Source: an uncultured Collinsella sp.
GTDB lineage: Bacteria; Actinomycetota; Coriobacteriia; Coriobacteriales; Coriobacteriaceae
DNA: 31,721 nt
Assembly (NCBI GenBank): GCA_900543945.1
Contig: UQTN01000006.1
Coordinates: 1-31,721 of the forward strand
Direction of reading: 5' to 3'
This document shows, piece by piece, positions 23,742 to 31,634 of this stretch. A program made the position numbers and the translations under genes. Below the pieces are notes generated by a model. It saw nothing but the letters and a program-made list of their open reading frames with translations. It did no database searches and had not been told where the DNA came from. The number at the start of each line of letters is the position of its first letter. Position 1 is the stretch's first letter.

Positions 23742-23765
23742 CAACCAACTCTTCTAGGAGGACTC

Positions 23766-24128
23766 ATGCCCCAGGAAATCAAGATTGACGGCATCGGCAT
23801 TTCGCCCGATGTTCTGACCGCCATCGTCTCGCGCGCCGTGTCCGATGTCGAGGGCATCGCCTCCGTTGGCGTCAAGGACCTTGCCACCAACCTTGTCTCC
23901 ATGATGCTCTCGTCCAAGGCCCCGGCTTCCGAGCCGGCGGTCGAGACCGAGGTCGTCGGCGACAAGCTCGCACTCACCGTGCGCGTTGTGGTGTTCTTTG
24001 GCTATCCGTTCAAGAAACTCGCCGAGGCCGTTCGCGCTGCCGTGGTCGCTGCCATCGATGCCCAGGTGGGCGTTGAGGTCGAGCGCGTTGACGTTTGCAT
24101 CGACGGCCTCGTTTTCCCCAAGGAGTAA
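23766..24128 (+). CDS. Asp23/Gls24 family (DUF322, YqhY-like) protein
   Basis: This small cytoplasmic protein of 120 residues has the Asp23/YqhY pattern: an N-terminal IGISPDVLTAIVSRAVSDVEGIASVGV, then a VRVVVFFGYPFKKLAEAVRAAVVAAID helix-strand unit and a final VERVDVCIDGLVF. In Firmicutes, YqhY sits beside acetyl-CoA carboxylase genes and nusB and is linked to lipid control; here the nusB neighbour is kept but no accBC is seen. The start is an ATG with AGGAGG four bases before it. It lies 24 bases after efp and 3 bases before nusB. Confidence 0.88.
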   Translation: MPQEIKIDGIGISPDVLTAIVSRAVSDVEGIASVGVKDLATNLVSMMLSSKAPASEPAVETEVVGDKLALTVRVVVFFGYPFKKLAEAVRAAVVAAIDAQVGVEVERVDVCIDGLVFPKE

Positions 24129-24131
24129 CCT

Positions 24132-24719
24132 TTGAGCCTTAAGGTTTATCGCGGGCGTACGCTTGCCCGCAGTCAGGCGCTGCAGCTGCTGTTCCAGGCC
24201 GAGGCCACGGACAGCCCGCTCGAGCGCGTCCTCGAGGGCGATTTCCTGATCTCGAAGGGCCCCCTCGACCCCTATGCGCTGGAGCTGTGCCGCGGTGCCT
24301 ACGAGCATATCGATCGCATCGACTGTGCCCTGCGCGCCGTCGCCAAGAACTGGGATCTTATGCGCATGCCCGGCGCCGACCGCAATCTGCTGCGTATCGC
24401 CGTCTACGAGATGCGCTTCCTCACCGACGAAGAGGTCTCGGACGCTATCGTGATCAACGAGGCCGTCGAACTTGCCAAGGCCTATGGCACCGACCAGTCC
24501 GCGTCGTTCGTCAACGGCGTGCTGGGCAAGATCGCGCGCAGCGAGGAGTTGCCGGGCGAGGACCTGTACCAGGAACTGCTGGCCGAGGATCGCGCTCGCG
24601 AGGAGGCCCAGGCTGCTGAGGCTGCCGCCAAGGTCGCTGCCGCTCAGGCTACCGCCGGTGTACTTGCCGAGGATGTGGACGCTGCTGAGGCCGTCGAGGC
24701 CGACTCCGTCGAGGAGTAG
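24132..24719 (+). CDS. nusB: Transcription antitermination factor NusB
   Basis: NusB with NusE (S10) binds boxA RNA and supports rRNA operon antitermination. The all-helical core fills about residues 8-150 (GRTLARSQALQLLFQAEA; DRIDCALRAVAKNWDLMRMPGADRNLLRIAVYEM; INEAVELAKAYGTDQSASFVNGVLGKIAR), all family signatures. The TTG start has AGGAG six bases upstream, inside the end of the previous gene. After residue 155 comes an extra Ala/Glu-rich tail of about 40 residues, likely disordered, which makes the protein longer (195) than typical NusB (about 130-150). It is co-translated with xseB, 2 bases on. Confidence 0.95.
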   Translation: MSLKVYRGRTLARSQALQLLFQAEATDSPLERVLEGDFLISKGPLDPYALELCRGAYEHIDRIDCALRAVAKNWDLMRMPGADRNLLRIAVYEMRFLTDEEVSDAIVINEAVELAKAYGTDQSASFVNGVLGKIARSEELPGEDLYQELLAEDRAREEAQAAEAAAKVAAAQATAGVLAEDVDAAEAVEADSVEE

Positions 24720-24721
24720 CC

Positions 24722-24961
24722 ATGCCAGAGGGTTCTGTCCGCAACTTTGACGAGATTTCGGACCGTCTGGACCAGATCATCGCTACCGTTCGCTCCAAGG
24801 ATACGTCCTTGGAGCGTTCACTCGATCTGTTTGACGAAGCGATTGAGCTGGGCTCCCGCGCGGTCGATATGGTCGACAAGTTTGAGCTGACGCCGCGTGA
24901 GGCCGATAAGCTCGAGCAGGAATACGATGAGGATGCGGCAAACGAATCCCAGGATAGCTAG
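24722..24961 (+). CDS. xseB: Exodeoxyribonuclease VII small subunit
   Basis: This 79-residue, mostly helical protein matches XseB: FDEISDRLDQIIATVRSKDTSLERSLDLFDEAIELGSRA, in place of the usual LEELE..V..LE.G...LE.SL..fe.G..L pattern. It forms a complex with several small subunits around XseA to degrade single-stranded DNA. The C-terminus is acidic (EQEYDEDAANESQDS). It follows nusB by 2 bases. The large-subunit gene xseA, normally immediately upstream, is missing from this window. Confidence 0.85.
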   Translation: MPEGSVRNFDEISDRLDQIIATVRSKDTSLERSLDLFDEAIELGSRAVDMVDKFELTPREADKLEQEYDEDAANESQDS

Positions 24962-24996
24962 GCCGCATCTCCGGATACGAATGGTTGATGGCATTC

Positions 24997-25800
24997 ATGA
25001 AACGCGTGCGTCTTGATGACGAACTGATTTCACAGGGCATCTGCGCCGATCGCGCGGATGCCCTTCGCACTCTTATGGCCGGATTGGTCTCGAGTGGCGG
25101 CGAGCGCTTGACTTCGCCGGGCCTTAAGGTGATTCCGGGTCTGCCACTGCACGTGAAGGGGCGCATTCCCTATGTTGGCCGCGGCGGTCTTAAGCTCGAA
25201 GGCGCGCTTGATGCGTTTGGCATCAATCCGACGGGCCTTAGCTGTCTGGATGTGGGCTGCTCTACCGGCGGCTTTACCGATTGCCTGCTCAAGCGCGGAG
25301 CTGCGACCGTTGTCTCGGTGGACGTGGGTCGCGCCCAGTTCGATTGGTCGTTGCGTCAGGATGATCGCGTGACGCTGCATGAGCGCACAAACGTGACGCA
25401 GCTGCCTGAGCTTGGCTATGCCGGTGCCATCGACCTGGCTGTATGTGATGTCTCGTTTACCGGCATCGCGAATATCATCGACGCCGTGCTGGCGTGCCTG
25501 AAGCCTTCGGGTTCGTTCTGCACGCTCGTAAAGCCCCAGTTTGAGGCGCCGGCTGCGCTGGTGGGCGAGCGCGGTATCGTGACCGACCCCGCCGTCCGCC
25601 GCGATACGCTCGTGGCGGCGATTGAGCTTTTTGCCGCCAAGGGCCTGTTCCCGCTTGACGTGTGCGTGTCGCCCATCCATGGCGCTAAGGGCAACGTTGA
25701 GTTTTTCCTGTACGGCACAAGGTTTGCCCCTGGTGAACGCACCGACGATGAGCTGCAATCCCAGGTATCGGCTTTGAGCGAGAAAGCTGCAACGCTATGA
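24997..25800 (+). CDS. tlyA: TlyA-family rRNA 2'-O-methyltransferase/hemolysin A homologue
   Basis: TlyA proteins methylate ribose of cytidines in 16S and 23S rRNA; in mycobacteria this makes ribosomes sensitive to capreomycin. An N-terminal S4 RNA-binding domain (about 3-55, RLDDELISQGICADRADALRTLM) is followed by an FtsJ-like methyltransferase with the SAM loop DVGCSTGGF (85-93), Lys66 in RGGLKLEGAL, and DVSFTGI and LVKPQFEA strands, which fit the K-D-K-E catalytic set. The start at 24997 was chosen by similarity to family N-termini (MKRVRLDDEL); a TTG at 24985 and an ATG at 24988 are also in frame and no ribosome site is strong. Stop and nadK start overlap (ATGA). Confidence 0.9.
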   Translation: MKRVRLDDELISQGICADRADALRTLMAGLVSSGGERLTSPGLKVIPGLPLHVKGRIPYVGRGGLKLEGALDAFGINPTGLSCLDVGCSTGGFTDCLLKRGAATVVSVDVGRAQFDWSLRQDDRVTLHERTNVTQLPELGYAGAIDLAVCDVSFTGIANIIDAVLACLKPSGSFCTLVKPQFEAPAALVGERGIVTDPAVRRDTLVAAIELFAAKGLFPLDVCVSPIHGAKGNVEFFLYGTRFAPGERTDDELQSQVSALSEKAATL

Positions 25801-26657
25801 AGGTCTTTCTGGTTCCCAATTACTACAAGCAAGAGGCGGTCGAGAGCGGCCTGATGCTCGAGCTTTGGCTTTCGCGCCAGGGCTACGAGGTCGCATGGGC
25901 TGCCGACCAGCGATCGAAGATTCAAAGCACGCCTGATATTGATGGCTCAGATCTGGTCATTACGCTCGGCGGCGACGGTACGTTGCTGCGCGCTGCCCGC
26001 ATCCTCAACCATCGCGAGATTCCTATCCTTGGTCTTTCCTATGGTCACCTGGGCTTTTTAACTGCTGCGAGCCCCGAGGAGCGCGACATTCTGCAGGTCG
26101 TGAGCGATGCTCTGTCCGGTGAGCTGCACGTGAGCCGCCGCGCCACCATCGCCGCGGATATCGTGTCCGTGCGCGACGATGGCACGAAGGATGTCGTGCG
26201 CACGTTTGCCCTCAACGATATGGCACTTACGCGCGGCCCCCTGTCCGATATGGTTGAGTTTGACATCACGGTGTCCGGCCATCATATCGATCGCCTGCGC
26301 GGCGACGGTGTCGTCGTTTCGACGGCGACCGGCTCCACCGGCTATGCGCTTTCCGCCGGCGGTCCCATTGTCAGCCCCGATTACACGGGTATGGTCTGTG
26401 TGCCCATCGCCCCGCATACCATTCAGGCTCGCGCTTTTTTGACCTCGCCGAGTGATGTCGTCGAGATCTTTATGTCTGATGACCGTCCGAGTGTTCCGGC
26501 GATCGCTATCGATGGACAGTTTATTACCTGCGATGGCACCGTTGAGAGCGTGGCGGTGCGTCGCGGTCCCGGAGATGTGCTGCTTCTCGATTACGGTCCC
26601 GAGAGCTTCTATAACTCCGTGAGCCGCGTGTTCTATGGAGTGCGTCATGATCGATGA
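25797..26657 (+). CDS. nadK: NAD kinase
   Basis: NAD kinase makes NADP from NAD and ATP (or polyphosphate) in the cytoplasm. The GGDGT loop is at residues 58-62 with LLRAAR after it; LGLSYGHLGFLTA, LNDMALTRG and DGVVVSTATGSTGYALSAGGPIVSP are the other family motifs. The 286-residue length is typical. The start overlaps the tlyA stop by 4 bases. Together with tlyA and recN this is a conserved tlyA-nadK-recN group. Confidence 0.97.
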   Translation: MKVFLVPNYYKQEAVESGLMLELWLSRQGYEVAWAADQRSKIQSTPDIDGSDLVITLGGDGTLLRAARILNHREIPILGLSYGHLGFLTAASPEERDILQVVSDALSGELHVSRRATIAADIVSVRDDGTKDVVRTFALNDMALTRGPLSDMVEFDITVSGHHIDRLRGDGVVVSTATGSTGYALSAGGPIVSPDYTGMVCVPIAPHTIQARAFLTSPSDVVEIFMSDDRPSVPAIAIDGQFITCDGTVESVAVRRGPGDVLLLDYGPESFYNSVSRVFYGVRHDR

Positions 26658-28275
26658 GCTGCAGGTTTCCAACATTGCACTCATTCGCGAGGCGACGTTG
26701 GTTCCGAGTGCGGGCCTAACGGTTTTGACCGGCGAGACCGGCGCCGGCAAGACCGCGCTGCTCTCGGCCCTCAAGCTTATTTTGGGCGAGCGCGCGGATT
26801 CGTCGACGGTGCGCGAGGGCGAGGCGCTGGCGAGCGTCGAGGCGCGCCTGTTCGACGGTCCGCACGACACGGAGGGGTTCACCGTACAGCGTAGCCTTTC
26901 TGCCGAGGGCCGCAGCCGCGTGAAGATTGACGGTCGCATTGCCAGCGTGCGCGAGCTTTCCGAGCGCGTCGGCGTGATGATGGATCTGTGCGGCCAGCAT
27001 GAACATCAGCGCCTGCTCGATCCGGCACATCATGTTGCCATGGTCGATGCCTGGGCTGGTCGCTCTGCGCTCGAGGCGCTGGAAAAGTACCGTGTCTGCT
27101 TTAAGGCGTCGCGTGCGGCTGCCAAGGAGGTCCGTCGCGTAGAGGAGGCGTCGCGAGCGCAGGGGAGTCGCGTCGAGGAGGCGCGCTTCGCCCTGGAGCG
27201 TATCGCCGAGGTTGACCCCAAGCCGGGTGAGTATGAGGAGCTCGAGGAGCTGCTGCCGCGCTCCGAGCATGCCGAGGTGCTGGTGGCGACGGCCAACGAT
27301 GCCCATGCATCGCTTACTTCCGAAGGGGGAGCGCTCGATGCCGTGAACGGCGCCGTGGCAGAACTGTCGCGCATGGCTACCGTCGATCGCAAACTGGGCG
27401 ACATTGCAGATGCGCTTTCGGATGCCTGCATCTCCCTTGAGGATAGCGCGAACGAGCTTCGTGCCTATCGCGATGGCGTCGCCTTCGACCCGCGCGAGCT
27501 CGCTCGCATGCGTGAGCGGTATTCCGACCTCAAGGGCCTGTTGCGTCAGTGGGGTCCCACCATGGACGATGTTTTTGCCATGCGCGATCGCTCGCAAGAG
27601 CTGCTGTCCCTGGTCGATGATGGCGATGAACAGATCAAAAAGGCGCGTGAGGCACTCGGGAGCGCCGAGCGCGAGCTGTTCGCTGCCGCCAAGGCACTCA
27701 AGCGTGCGCGTAATACCGCTGCTCCGCGTTTTTGTCACGAGGTTGGCCGCCAAATGGCGCGCCTGGAGATGGGCGGCGCCGAGCTCGTTTGGGAGTCGCG
27801 TGATCTTCCACGCGCCGAGTGGACGCCGGCGGGTCCTTCAAGCTACGAGCTTTTGTATCGCAGCGGTGTCGGCTTGACGCCGCGTCCCCTGCGCCGCATT
27901 GCCTCGGGCGGCGAGCTCAGCCGCGTCATGCTGGCGAGCAAGGTGGTCTTGGGTAATGCTGACGGCGTCGACACACTGGTATTTGACGAGGTCGATGCCG
28001 GTGTCGGCGGCTCCACGGCTCGTGCTCTTGCTGGTGTGCTGGCCGATCTTGCCGCTACGCATCAAGTGATTGTCGTAACCCACTTGGCGCAAGTCGCCGT
28101 CATGGCCGACAAGCATTATGTTGTCAGCAAGGAGCCGGGCGATGTTCCCCAGACGCATTTGGACGAGGTAACCGGCGAAGCGCGTACCGCCGAGATTGCC
28201 CGCATGTTGAGCGGCGATCAGTCCGAGGCAAGCTTGGCCCACGCAAAGCAGATGCTCGAAGAAGTTCGAGGCTAG
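26647..28275 (+). CDS. recN: DNA repair protein RecN
   Basis: RecN is an SMC-like ATPase used in double-strand break repair. Its 542 residues have Walker A GETGAGKT at 29-36, LCGQHEHQRLLD, a shortish coiled-coil middle (about 150-350), the ABC signature SGGELSRVMLA from residue 420 and Walker B LVFDEVDAGVGG with Asp447 and Glu448. The late THLAQVAVMAD gives the His switch. The ATG at 26647 is preferred, with GGAG six bases before it; an ATG four codons earlier has none. It overlaps nadK by 11 bases and is the last gene of the run. Confidence 0.96.
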   Translation: MIDELQVSNIALIREATLVPSAGLTVLTGETGAGKTALLSALKLILGERADSSTVREGEALASVEARLFDGPHDTEGFTVQRSLSAEGRSRVKIDGRIASVRELSERVGVMMDLCGQHEHQRLLDPAHHVAMVDAWAGRSALEALEKYRVCFKASRAAAKEVRRVEEASRAQGSRVEEARFALERIAEVDPKPGEYEELEELLPRSEHAEVLVATANDAHASLTSEGGALDAVNGAVAELSRMATVDRKLGDIADALSDACISLEDSANELRAYRDGVAFDPRELARMRERYSDLKGLLRQWGPTMDDVFAMRDRSQELLSLVDDGDEQIKKAREALGSAERELFAAAKALKRARNTAAPRFCHEVGRQMARLEMGGAELVWESRDLPRAEWTPAGPSSYELLYRSGVGLTPRPLRRIASGGELSRVMLASKVVLGNADGVDTLVFDEVDAGVGGSTARALAGVLADLAATHQVIVVTHLAQVAVMADKHYVVSKEPGDVPQTHLDEVTGEARTAEIARMLSGDQSEASLAHAKQMLEEVRG

Positions 28276-28293
28276 GTCGTATCAGCGGTGTTG

Positions 28294-28327
28294 GTGGGAC
28301 AAAATAGACTGAAATTTTTTGTCCCAC
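28294..28327. terminator. Bidirectional terminator between recN and the RpiR-family gene
   Basis: GTGGGACAAAA (28294-28304) pairs perfectly with TTTTGTCCCAC (28317-28327), with A and T runs next to the loop on both strands. It lies between two convergent genes, 18 bases past the recN stop and 9 bases from the end of the regulator. Confidence 0.75.
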
Positions 28328-28335
28328 TACGCGTT

Positions 28336-29193
28336 TTACTCAACGACCTTGTCCGGCTGGATGAGCTCCTCGTAGTAGCTGATATGTTCGCGAGCGTCTT
28401 CAATCTCGGGCAGCAGGAAGTTGTAGATAACTTCGATGATCATCGTGGCGCTGATCTTGGAGAACGCAAAGTCACCCGTCGTCAGCAGCGCCTCGTGGTT
28501 GACGGTATTAAAAGTGTAGTCTGCCAGGCGCGCGAGTGGAGACTTGCTGTCGCTGCTGATGACGACTACGGTGGCACCGCAGTCGCGAGCTGCTTTTGCC
28601 ATGCGATTCAGTCGGCGCGATTTGCCGGAGTTTGAGATGAGCACGATGACGTCACCGGGGCGCAACGTGAGTGCAAAGCCGATTGATGTCTCGCTAATGG
28701 TGCTCGCCATGCAGCGCAGGCCCAGCTGCGAAAACTTAAACGTCGCATCGAGCGCGACTGCGTTCGTATTGCCCACAGCCGCAAACTCAATAACCCCTGC
28801 ATACTTAAGGGCATGTACAACAGCCGCCAGCGTATCGTGGTCGATCCCGTCGATGGTCGCATTAAGCTCGCTCACCTTTGCAGCCAGGATGTTCTTAAGG
28901 CTCTGCTCCATGTTGTCGAGCGAGACTTCGTCAGTCAGGCCCTCGTTGCGCTGACTCTCCAAGTCGCGCGCCAACGAAAACTGAAAGCTGCGGAAGCTGC
29001 CAAAGCCCAGCTTGCGGCAGAAGCGCGAAACGGTCGCCTCGGACGTGGCGGCGGCTCGTGAGAGCTGGGCGGCCGTCAGGCGCGGCGCCTCGGACTGGTG
29101 CTCCAATATATAGTCGACAATGCGCTGCTCGGACTCGCTGTATCCCTGGTGGGTACTAATGAGGGAAAGTGCGCTCTTGCTACTATCGGTCAT
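28336..29193 (-). CDS. MurR/RpiR-family transcriptional regulator
   Basis: This 285-residue sugar-responsive regulator has an N-terminal HTH_6 domain (about 1-75: GYSESEQRIVDYILEH, LTAAQLSRAAATSEATVSRFCRKLGFGSFRSFQ) and a SIS domain (about 115-245: IEFAAVGNTNAVALDATFKFSQLG, GDVIVLISNSGKSRRLNRMAKAARDCGATVVVISS) that would bind a sugar phosphate. The start was set at the ATG ending at 29193, with AGGAG six bases upstream. It is divergent from the PTS permease gene, so it most likely controls it; activation or repression cannot be told. The effector is inferred to be a phosphorylated sugar taken up by that permease. Confidence 0.9.
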   Translation of the reverse strand: MTDSSKSALSLISTHQGYSESEQRIVDYILEHQSEAPRLTAAQLSRAAATSEATVSRFCRKLGFGSFRSFQFSLARDLESQRNEGLTDEVSLDNMEQSLKNILAAKVSELNATIDGIDHDTLAAVVHALKYAGVIEFAAVGNTNAVALDATFKFSQLGLRCMASTISETSIGFALTLRPGDVIVLISNSGKSRRLNRMAKAARDCGATVVVISSDSKSPLARLADYTFNTVNHEALLTTGDFAFSKISATMIIEVIYNFLLPEIEDAREHISYYEELIQPDKVVE

Positions 29194-29240
29194 GGATGGC
29201 TCCTGGTTGGCATGAAAAATGGACTCGTTTGTAATGTCAT

Positions 29241-29246
29241 AGTATA
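29241..29246 (-). promoter_or_regulatory. Possible -10 box of the RpiR-family gene
   Basis: TATACT on the - strand lies about 50 bases before the start codon, in an AT-rich gap. A -35 at 17 bases (ATCTTG) is poor. Confidence 0.35.
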
Positions 29247-29299
29247 GGGGGATTTTCAATTACAAGATACACCTTGCCGTTTCAAGTGTTGATGGTAAA

Positions 29300-29337
29300 C
29301 TTTCATTTACCGTTTACGGTTATGAAAGAACCTTTCA
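29300..29337. promoter_or_regulatory. Candidate operator between the regulator and PTS genes
   Basis: TGAAAG (29323-29328), AAC, CTTTCA (29332-29337) form a perfect 6+6 inverted repeat. A further CTTTCAT half-site lies at 29300-29306 and pairs with ATGAAAG at 29322-29328; GTAAAC (29295-29300) also mirrors GTTTAC (29312-29317). Repeated half-sites in a divergent gap fit binding by an RpiR-type dimer or tetramer. This is inference from position and symmetry only. Confidence 0.5.
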
Positions 29338-29464
29338 CCGGAGAATTGCGCCTTGTCTCTTCTCACGCGGACGGTAGGTTGGTATCTTTCAGTTGTGGAA
29401 AAGCGCGCAAGGACGCGCGTGTAGGGGAGCGCCTGCGGGCGCAGTACTCAAGAAGGAGGGACAC

Positions 29465-31468
29465 ATGGCTAAGTTTGACATCATCGCCGCCACCGGTTGC
29501 CCGACCGGTATCGCGCACACCTTCATGGCGAAGGAGGCGCTAGAGAAGGCAGCTGCCGAGCGCGGTCTGACCATTAAGGTCGAGACCCATGGCCAGGTCG
29601 GTGTCGAGAACGAGCTCACCAAGAGCGAGATCACCGGTGCCAAGGCCGTCGTCGTCGCAGCCGATAAGGATGTCCAGGCTGAGCGTTTCGCCGGCAAGCC
29701 CATGGTTTCCGTTGGTGTTTCCAAGGCCCTGTCCGTTGAGGCCGCCGGTAAGCTGATTGACCGCGCGCTCGCCGCTAAGGGCGACAGCACGGTTGCAGCC
29801 GCTGCCGATGTCGAGGACGAAGTCGAGGAGAAGGAGTCCATCGGCCACGTCATCTATAAGCACCTCATGAACGGCGTCAGCCATATGCTGGTCTTCGTCG
29901 TTGCCGGTGGTGTCCTGACCGCCGTTTCGTTCCTGTGGGGCATTACGTCCTTCGATTCGACGGCGTCTGACTACAACAGTTTTGCTGCGATGCTCAAGAT
30001 CATCGGCGGCATCGCCATGAACCTCATGGTTCCGGTGCTTTCCGCCTACATCGCCGAATCCATCGGCAAGCGCCCGGCGCTCGTCCCCGGCTTTGTTGCC
30101 GGTATGATCGCCATCCAGGGCCTGCCTGTTAACGCCGAGACCGGTATGATCGACGCCGGTGGCGCCGGCGTGGGCTTCGGCTTCCTGGGCGGCATCGTCG
30201 GCGGCTTCCTCGCCGGCTATGTCATCCTGCTGCTCGAGAAGGTCTTTGCCGGCCTGCCCAAGAACCTGGACGGCCTCAAGGCAATCTTTTTGTACCCGCT
30301 GTTCTCGACGGCTATTGTCGGCCTGGTCATGCTCGGCATTTCCGGTCCCATGGCTGCCATCAACACCGCCATGATGGACTTCCTCAAGGGCCTGTCCGCC
30401 TCTGGCGCCGTTGTCCTGGGTCTTGCCATTGGCTGCATGTGCGCCTTTGACATGGGTGGCCCGGTCAACAAGGCTGCTTACGTCACCGGTACCGCTATGC
30501 TCACCGAGGCCCTGGCCGCCGGTGTTGGCACCGACACCTACAACTTCGGTACCAACTTCATGGCTGCCGTCTCCGCCGCTTGCATCGTTCCGCCGCTGAT
30601 CACCACCTTCGCCGTCGTCGTCGGCAAGAAGTACTTCAGCCAGGAGGATCATGACGCCGGTATCGTCAACCTCATCCTTGGTTGCACCCACATCACCGAG
30701 GGCGCCATTCCGTTCATGACCAAGAACATCTGGCCCGTCATGCCCATCATGATGCTCGGTTCCTCTATCGCTTCGATCCTGACCATTATGTTCAACGTCC
30801 ACGATCCGGCGCCTCACGGTGGCTTCCTGGTCCTGCCCGTTGTCGAGAACGGTCCGCTGTGGGTCCTCGCGATCCTCATCGGCGCTGTGGTCGGTGGCAT
30901 CCTGTTCGTGGCCTTCAAGAAGTACGACTTCGAGAAGAACCAGAAGGCCGCTCCTGCAGCCAAGCCGGTTGAGGCTCCCAAGGCCGCTGCCGTCGAGGCC
31001 CCCAAGGCCGAGGCTGCCGACTTCGTGAAGGTCGAGAATGTCTTTGTCGCCGAGGACTTCGCTTCTCGTGACGAGGCTCTGAGCTTCGTTTCCAACCAGG
31101 CTGTCAAGGCCGGTATCGCCAGTGACGCCGACGCCGTGATGAACGCCTTCCTGGCCCGCGAGGCCGAGGGCACCACGGGCATGATGGAGGGCTTCGCCAT
31201 CCCGCATGCCAAGTCCGACGCCATTACCGAGGCTGCCGTCATCGTCGTCAAGGACGAGTCTGGCGTGACCGGTTGGGACACCATGGACGGCGCTCCCGTT
31301 AACGTGGCTATCGCCCTGCTCATCCCCGGTGCCCAGGCCGGCACTACGCACCTCAAGATCCTGTCCAAGGTCGCCGAGGCGCTCATGGACGAGGACTTCC
31401 GTGCCACCGTCAAGGGTTCCACCGACGCCGCCGAGATCGCCAAGACGATCAACGCCCGCCTGGTCTAA
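29465..31468 (+). CDS. PTS fructose-type permease, EIIB-EIIC-EIIA fusion
   Basis: This membrane transporter phosphorylates its sugar during uptake, using phosphate from HPr. Its 667 residues run EIIB (about 1-100; phospho-Cys12 in AATGCPTGIAHTFMA), EIIC (about 125-490; eight or more membrane segments, GCTHITEGAIPF and FNVHDPAPHGG), an Ala/Pro/Lys-rich linker (about 495-520) and EIIA (about 525-667; phospho-His581 in FAIPHAKSDAI). The pattern belongs to the fructose family, which also covers mannosyl-glycerate and similar sugars. The start at 29465 has AAGGAGG five bases upstream. The gene is alone, with no 1-phosphofructokinase gene beside it. The leader (29339-29464) has two small GC hairpins around 29404-29442 and no clean promoter. 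Confidence 0.92.
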   Translation: MAKFDIIAATGCPTGIAHTFMAKEALEKAAAERGLTIKVETHGQVGVENELTKSEITGAKAVVVAADKDVQAERFAGKPMVSVGVSKALSVEAAGKLIDRALAAKGDSTVAAAADVEDEVEEKESIGHVIYKHLMNGVSHMLVFVVAGGVLTAVSFLWGITSFDSTASDYNSFAAMLKIIGGIAMNLMVPVLSAYIAESIGKRPALVPGFVAGMIAIQGLPVNAETGMIDAGGAGVGFGFLGGIVGGFLAGYVILLLEKVFAGLPKNLDGLKAIFLYPLFSTAIVGLVMLGISGPMAAINTAMMDFLKGLSASGAVVLGLAIGCMCAFDMGGPVNKAAYVTGTAMLTEALAAGVGTDTYNFGTNFMAAVSAACIVPPLITTFAVVVGKKYFSQEDHDAGIVNLILGCTHITEGAIPFMTKNIWPVMPIMMLGSSIASILTIMFNVHDPAPHGGFLVLPVVENGPLWVLAILIGAVVGGILFVAFKKYDFEKNQKAAPAAKPVEAPKAAAVEAPKAEAADFVKVENVFVAEDFASRDEALSFVSNQAVKAGIASDADAVMNAFLAREAEGTTGMMEGFAIPHAKSDAITEAAVIVVKDESGVTGWDTMDGAPVNVAIALLIPGAQAGTTHLKILSKVAEALMDEDFRATVKGSTDAAEIAKTINARLV

Positions 31469-31503
31469 TTCCACGGTACGCGAAAAACTTCGCCCCCTGT
31501 AAC

Positions 31504-31539
31504 AAAGGCGGAGACCCTCTCCAGGGCCTCTGCCTTTTT
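31504..31539 (+). terminator. Rho-independent terminator of the PTS gene
   Basis: AAAGGCGGAG (31504-31513) pairs with CTCTGCCTTT (31528-31537) with one mismatch, with an inner CCT/AGG stem and T residues after. It lies 35 bases past the PTS stop. Confidence 0.8.
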
Positions 31540-31543
31540 CATG

Positions 31544-31634
31544 CCCCTTCTTCTAAGTTGCGGTGAAATATGGACTATTTAAACGTTTCAACCCCAAAAT
31601 CAGTCCATATTTCACCGCAACTTAGAAGAAGGGG
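31544..31634. repeat. Long hairpin element with 33-base perfect inverted repeats
   Basis: The arm at 31544-31576 (starting CCCCTTCTTCTAAG and ending AAATATGGACT) matches base for base the reverse complement of 31602-31634. The 25-base loop (31577-31601) can add four more pairs, ATTT with AAAT, past a single bulged C, and contains the palindrome AAACGTTT (31581-31588). The total is 91 bases. It follows the PTS terminator by 5 bases, so it is not needed as that gene's terminator. It could be a MITE-like element, an extragenic repeat or a structured RNA. Confidence 0.85.

Noticed and set aside
29540..31474. Long - strand open frame opposite the PTS gene (644 codons)
   Set aside because: Rich in Gly, Asp and His in a repetitive way typical of antisense reading; no motifs.
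31544..31634. Retron msd-like DNA hairpin
   Set aside because: No reverse transcriptase gene or msr-like RNA is in the window, so there is no support beyond hairpin length.
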